Source of the DNA: Pseudomonas fluorescens
Lineage (GTDB): Bacteria; Pseudomonadota; Gammaproteobacteria; Pseudomonadales; Pseudomonadaceae
NCBI RefSeq assembly: GCF_902497855.1
Contig: NZ_CABVHU010000015.1
Location: forward strand, 62,001 to 126,000
Direction of reading: 5' to 3'
Length of the DNA stretch: 64,000 nucleotides
Below the pieces are notes generated by a model. The model had not been told where the DNA came from, ran no database searches, and saw nothing but the letters and a program-made list of their open reading frames with translations. Below, piece after piece: positions 60,285 through 64,000 of this stretch (position 1 is the stretch's first letter; every line of letters starts with the position of its first letter). The translations under genes were made by a program, and so were the position numbers.

Positions 60285-61439
60285 TTACTGGCTCAGTGCG
60301 CTCAATACCCTGTGCGCCACTTTCACCCGCTCAGCATTCGGATAGTTTTTGTTGGCCAGGATCACGATGCCGATATCTTTCGAGGGCACATACGCGACAT
60401 AGGCACCGAAGCCGCCCGTAGAGCCGGTTTTATTGACCAGCACAACGTCCGGTAGAGGTTGCAGCGGGTTCAGCAACTGGACTTCGTGAGCTTCCATCGC
60501 CATCTGCGTCGAGTTGCCGTCGAGCAACTGCTCGAGCGTGACCGGGTAGCCGTAGAGTTCCCAGCCCAATCCCTGGGTCATGTCACCGACTTTGAAATAA
60601 CCCGTGTGCGTGGTGGCAATTGCCCGCTGCAGCGGCGCTTCAAGCCCTGCCGGTTTCATGTTTACCTGAACATAGCGAAGCAGATCCGCCGCGCTGGTTT
60701 TCACCCCATACGCCTCCGAATCCAGCGCCCCCGGCCCGACCCGCACCGGCTTGTCTTCCTTGCTGTACCCCTGGGCATAAAGCCCCATCTGATCCTGCGG
60801 CACCTTGAGGAAGGTGTGCGTCAGCCCGAGTTTCGGCAGCAGGGTTTTTTCCATCACCTCATCGAACGGCGCGCCCATGCTTTCGGCCGCCAGATAGCCA
60901 AACAGCCCAAGGCTCGGGTTCGAATACTGCCGATGGCTGCCAGCGGTGTAGGTCGGTTTCCACTGCTTGAAATAGCCGAGCATCTTGTCCGGCGCATCGG
61001 CCTCGGCGGGGAATTGCAGCGGCAGTCCACCGGCGGAGTAGGTGCCGAGTTGCAATACGCTGATGTCATCGAACGCACTGCCGCGCAGCTCTGGTAGGAC
61101 GTTGCTGGCCTTGTCTGACAGGGACAGTTTGCCTGTCGCCTGGGCATAGGCGGCGAGGGTGGCCGTGAAGGTCTTGCTCACCGAACCGATCTCGAACAGG
61201 GTATTTTCGGTAACGGCGTTGCCGTTTTCCTTCGAGGCCACGCCGTAGTTGAAGTACTGCGCCTGGCCGTTGACGGTGATCGCGACCGCGACGCCGGGGA
61301 TCTGCTGTTGCTGCATCACCGGTTCGATGGCGGCGTTGACGATGGATTCGATATTGTCGTCAGCTACGCAGTGACCGGCGCCGAGGAAAAGTACGAAAAC
61401 ACTGTAGGACGCGAATTTTTTCAGGTTGTATTCAGGCAT
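60285..61439 (-). CDS. ampC: Class C beta-lactamase
   Basis: A 384-residue serine beta-lactamase precursor. The signal peptide (LKKFASYSVFVLFLGAGHCVA) directs it to the periplasm. Active-site motifs are SVSK at residues 86-89, YSN at 172-174 and KTG at 337-339, in normal class C order. It hydrolyses penicillins and cephalosporins. No ampR gene lies upstream, unlike the usual divergent arrangement. An in-frame ATG at 61457 is an alternative start. Confidence 0.95.
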   Translation of the reverse strand: MPEYNLKKFASYSVFVLFLGAGHCVADDNIESIVNAAIEPVMQQQQIPGVAVAITVNGQAQYFNYGVASKENGNAVTENTLFEIGSVSKTFTATLAAYAQATGKLSLSDKASNVLPELRGSAFDDISVLQLGTYSAGGLPLQFPAEADAPDKMLGYFKQWKPTYTAGSHRQYSNPSLGLFGYLAAESMGAPFDEVMEKTLLPKLGLTHTFLKVPQDQMGLYAQGYSKEDKPVRVGPGALDSEAYGVKTSAADLLRYVQVNMKPAGLEAPLQRAIATTHTGYFKVGDMTQGLGWELYGYPVTLEQLLDGNSTQMAMEAHEVQLLNPLQPLPDVVLVNKTGSTGGFGAYVAYVPSKDIGIVILANKNYPNAERVKVAHRVLSALSQ

Positions 61440-61636
61440 GACTGAGCCACTTTCCATGAGTTTCCAATGATATTAACCGCTTCTCTCCAAGCGGCTTTTG
61501 AATCTGGCCGAAGGCGCCCGATGATCGCCATCAAGCGATCTATCTCTCGTGTCGAGAGGCGGTTGGTTGGTTCGTCGAACGCGGGCTCGCATTGAATGAA
61601 ATGCGGAGTATCAGGTGACCCGAACATTCTGCGCAT
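61421..61636 (-). CDS. Small protein downstream of PAAR
   Basis: A 71-residue reading frame, MRRMFGSPDTPHFIQCEPAF at the start, then LSTREIDRLMAIIGRLRPDS and AAWREAVNIIGNSWKVAQ. GGAG stands about 10 bases upstream. It begins inside the end of the PAAR gene (26-base overlap) and overlaps the ampC start by 19 bases. The regular helical pattern and position argue for a real gene cotranscribed with the type VI cargo. No family is recognised. Confidence 0.55.
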   Translation of the reverse strand: MRRMFGSPDTPHFIQCEPAFDEPTNRLSTREIDRLMAIIGRLRPDSKAAWREAVNIIGNSWKVAQSCLNTT

Positions 61637-61880
61637 GACTCGACACTCCATGACAACCACAGGCTAATCGATGACCGTGCAGTACCACGGGAATGCCATT
61701 CATGCGTCGACGCGGATGCCCCTCGACGAAGGCGAATTCGCCCAAGTGCAATGGGCAGGTAGCCTTGTCGCCCAATACCGCAGGGATTTTTCCGTTTATA
61801 CGGTGCGTACCCGAAAGTTGGCAGGACACGACCGTGCCACCGCTGCTGGTGGAGTCGCCCAGGCAGATGGGATGGGTCAT
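61611..61880 (-). CDS. PAAR-domain type VI spike-tip protein
   Basis: An 89-residue PAAR protein: MTHPICLGDSTSSGGTVVSC at the start, then PAVLGDKATCPLH near residue 33 and HGHRLACGCHGVSS near residue 68, with Cys and His placed to bind the tip zinc. PAAR proteins cap the VgrG spike and carry effectors. It starts 2 bases after the Tla3-like stop, in one transcription unit with the lipase genes. Confidence 0.9.
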   Translation of the reverse strand: MTHPICLGDSTSSGGTVVSCQLSGTHRINGKIPAVLGDKATCPLHLGEFAFVEGHPRRRMNGIPVVLHGHRLACGCHGVSSHAQNVRVT

Positions 61881-61882
61881 GG

Positions 61883-63556
61883 TTATCGCCCCGGCATGCG
61901 AAAGCGGAAGGGATCGATGCCGTGGGTCTGCTGGTTTTTCGCTTTGCGGGCTTCATCGGGCGGGCGGACCATTTGCACCGTGGTGCTGCCATCCTTGCCG
62001 GCGTACACCACTGCGCTGACACCTCCCTCCAGGTAGCTGGCAATCGTGGCGAGGTTGATTTCGACCAAGGCGCTACTGACGCCGGTATTGCCCAGGCGCC
62101 GACCGATGTCGTAGCCCTCGTCGACATTGCCCAATTCGATGCCGGTGCCGTCGGTGTTGAGGCTGTGCAGCGCGTTGGTCAGGGCGATTTCGCCATTGAT
62201 GTTGTCAGTGCTGTCGTAGAACACTCGCACTGGTTTGTCGCCTTCCGGCAAAGTTTCCAAGGCTTGTTGCCAGCCTGCTTGAAGGGCCTTGGCCTGTAGC
62301 GCGGGTTTAAGCAGTTTGCCGTTTTCGTCGAGCATCGGGACTTTGATCGGGCGGTGCAGATAGCCCAGGATTGGAGCCCTGTCGAATTCCTGGACTTGAT
62401 GGTTGGCCCAGCGTACCGGGAGCCATGGGGAAGGCTCGAAGTGGCCGGGGCCACGGTTGCTCAGGGTTTGCCAGAGGGTGGGGAGTTGGGATTGCCAGTA
62501 GGTGGAGGACATGGTGGTGATAGGGCGCACATGACCTTTCTTACCTTTGGCACGCTCACCCTCTTTATACCAGTCCAGAAATGCATCATCACGATTCCAG
62601 TAGAACGCCCATAACTTGCCCACGTCGGTGTTTGTGTTTTGGTTGTCTTCCGAGTCATTGGTGACGAAAGGGCGGATATAGCTGTCAACGCGATCCGAAC
62701 GGGTGACCAGCAGACCCGTCATACTTTCGAATATCGTTGGCACGGCGTGGACATTTTGAAGACCCAGAGTGCCAGCCGCGCGATATCCGTTTCGAGTGAC
62801 GTCACCATCGCGACTTACGATCAATGCCTGCGGCACTTTTGGATTGTCATCAAAAAACTGAAACAGGCGTTCAATCATGTTCTGCGCATGAGTGGTGTTG
62901 TCTGCGTCTTGCCAAAGGAACAGGGTGACACCCAGAGTCGCGGCGTTGCGACCACTGAGAATAGTATTTGGCGCACCCGCATCTTCAGGTTGCTTGGGCG
63001 GCGCAATCGCAAACACCGGTATTGGCCAGTAGGCCACTGAGTCGCTGGCCGACTGCTTGAACGCAACTCGTATATTGATACTCCGGGTGATCTCTCGGGA
63101 GCTCAATGAAGCATCGTAGTCCTTGGCGTTTTGCGAATAGATCGAGGTGAAATTGTTATTCTTGTTTTTTATTTCTCGCCAAATTGAAGATTGATGCCAA
63201 TCATCAATGGCAAGCCCCGTACCTCGTATTTCCAGCGCATAGGTACGCTCACGCGTGGCGTTTTGCTTGGTTACTCCAGCGATGACTTTTGATTTGTAAG
63301 TCGCAAGTTCTACCTTTTCGTAAGCTAAAGCCTTTCCAAACCAGTGCCCGCTGTAAGCCAACACCAGCGCACCCAAAATACTCGCGATTCCCCAGCGCAT
63401 AACCGCATCCATATTCAGAAGCTCCCTATTTTCGGCTTGTGCTGTGTAAACGACGAAAAACAGGAACCCAAGCCAGACGGCTGAGAGTATTCCTGCTGAC
63501 CAGAAGTATCCCTTCAGCTGCGGTCGCTGTGATTTGTCCTGCTGACGATCCCTCAT
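61883..63556 (-). CDS. Type VI lipase adaptor Tla3-like (DUF2875) protein
   Basis: A 557-residue protein with two N-terminal membrane segments (YFWSAGILSAVWLGFLFFVVY and IASILGALVLAYSGHWFG) and a large soluble region (WPIPVFAIAPPKQPEDA, TLFLWQDADNTTHAQNM, PTIFESMTGLLVTRSDRVDS) that matches the DUF2875/Tla3 group. In P. aeruginosa Tla3 recruits the lipase Tle3 to VgrG. Its ATG overlaps the upstream lipase stop (ATGA). PAAR follows. Confidence 0.82.
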   Translation of the reverse strand: MRDRQQDKSQRPQLKGYFWSAGILSAVWLGFLFFVVYTAQAENRELLNMDAVMRWGIASILGALVLAYSGHWFGKALAYEKVELATYKSKVIAGVTKQNATRERTYALEIRGTGLAIDDWHQSSIWREIKNKNNNFTSIYSQNAKDYDASLSSREITRSINIRVAFKQSASDSVAYWPIPVFAIAPPKQPEDAGAPNTILSGRNAATLGVTLFLWQDADNTTHAQNMIERLFQFFDDNPKVPQALIVSRDGDVTRNGYRAAGTLGLQNVHAVPTIFESMTGLLVTRSDRVDSYIRPFVTNDSEDNQNTNTDVGKLWAFYWNRDDAFLDWYKEGERAKGKKGHVRPITTMSSTYWQSQLPTLWQTLSNRGPGHFEPSPWLPVRWANHQVQEFDRAPILGYLHRPIKVPMLDENGKLLKPALQAKALQAGWQQALETLPEGDKPVRVFYDSTDNINGEIALTNALHSLNTDGTGIELGNVDEGYDIGRRLGNTGVSSALVEINLATIASYLEGGVSAVVYAGKDGSTTVQMVRPPDEARKAKNQQTHGIDPFRFRMPGR

Positions 63557-64000
63557 TGGGCAACTCCTTTCACGGAGGGGCTCACGATCAGTGCCGGCGG
63601 CGTCAGTGAGACCAATTCGGTCGAAGGAAATTTACCTTGGTGGTAATACTGATAGCTGGTTTCGGTCAACGCTTGAGCCTGCGCACTCAATTGCGACCAA
63701 CCCTTCATCTTGATGACTTTATCGAACTGTTCTTCATCCATCTTCCAATCCGCAATCGCCACCAACACCTCACGCATCACCGGATCATCCAGACACTTCG
63801 CCTGCCCAATCGCGATATCCATCGCCGTCACCCAGCGATGGTTTTCCGGACTACGCAATACTGCGGAGTGATAGCTGTTTTCACTCAACTCATCAGGGTC
63901 GACGTCCATGCGAGCACGGATTTCGTTCGGCGTTTCCTCACGTTCGTAGCGGTAGTGATCTCTGGTTTCGAGCAACGCAATACCGGACACTGCTGTGCGG
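63553..64000 (-). CDS. Tle3-like type VI lipase effector, C-terminal part
   Basis: The frame is open to the right edge, so only the last 149 codons are visible and the N-terminus lies outside. The visible part includes ENSYHSAVLRSPENHRWVTA and MDIAIGQAKCLDDPVMREVL, which is like the C-terminal end of Tle3 (DUF3274) phospholipases. The catalytic Ser region is not in view. Coupling to a Tla3-like gene and PAAR supports the call. Confidence 0.7.
   Translation of the reverse strand, partial: RTAVSGIALLETRDHYRYEREETPNEIRARMDVDPDELSENSYHSAVLRSPENHRWVTAMDIAIGQAKCLDDPVMREVLVAIADWKMDEEQFDKVIKMKGWSQLSAQAQALTETSYQYYHQGKFPSTELVSLTPPALIVSPSVKGVAQ

Overview
The window is chromosomal DNA of a Pseudomonas, most likely of the P. 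fluorescens group. The evidence is high GC content, Pseudomonas-typical gene families (DUF1127 pair, DUF3509, DUF6124, class II DAHP synthase, tandem Tsx-like porins, plant-like PrmB/Smr/FolE neighbourhood) and about twenty copies of Pseudomonas REP/REPIN palindromes (consensus arms such as GTAGGAGCGAGGCTTGCC) in the gaps between genes. No rRNA, tRNA, CRISPR array, insertion sequence or prophage was recognised.

Layout. 1-6.3 kb: tail of a TauE/SafE exporter, a LysR regulator, two DUF1127 proteins, a YcaQ/AlkX-like glycosylase, class II DAHP synthase, a spermidine-synthase-like methyltransferase and a crotonase. 6.3-20.4 kb: DeaD-type RNA helicase, M20 amidohydrolase, MscS channel, a 58-residue membrane protein, ApeB aminopeptidase, a glycosyltransferase-like protein, RluA, the minCDE cell-division genes, an LpxL/HtrB acyltransferase and a patatin-like phospholipase. 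20.6-29.6 kb: purine and urate catabolism. Two tandem Tsx-like outer-membrane channels and an NCS2 permease probably bring the substrate in. PuuD, UraH, UraD, PuuE, Alc and AllA then form a complete route from urate through 5-hydroxyisourate, OHCU, allantoin, allantoate and ureidoglycolate to glyoxylate. 29.7-32.1 kb: an AT-richer gene for a 790-residue protein with a degenerate D12/Dam-type methyltransferase-like region, possibly an effector or toxin. 32.4-43.9 kb: LysE exporter, AzgA-type purine permease, FolE, Smr protein, isochorismatase, PrmB, a hydrolase, AroC, an MFS transporter and an acireductone dioxygenase that lacks metal ligands. 43.9-45.3 kb: a tandem array of 192-bp units built from REP sequences. 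45.3-57 kb: DUF3509, acyl-CoA synthetase, ankyrin protein, a PstS-OmpA fusion, DNA polymerase II, aldo/keto reductase, TauE/SafE, VOC and DUF4174 proteins. 57.3-59.4 kb: a two-gene Septu (PtuA-PtuB) anti-phage module. 59.8-64 kb: DUF6124 protein, AmpC beta-lactamase, and a type VI secretion cargo cluster (Tle3-like lipase, Tla3-like adaptor, PAAR, small ORF) that runs off the right edge.

Regulatory links. The 10-bp palindrome TTGTATACAA, or a one-base variant, occurs twice between puuE and uraH and once upstream of azgA 5 kb away, which suggests one purine regulon. A sigma-54-like -24/-12 element lies upstream of the first tsx-like gene. REPINs sit mostly between convergent genes or after the last gene of a unit.

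The least conventional items are the Dam-like protein at 29.7-32.1 kb, the REP-derived macrosatellite at 43.9-45.3 kb, and the accessory edge at 57-64 kb. All functional calls come from reading motifs and gene order without database searches.
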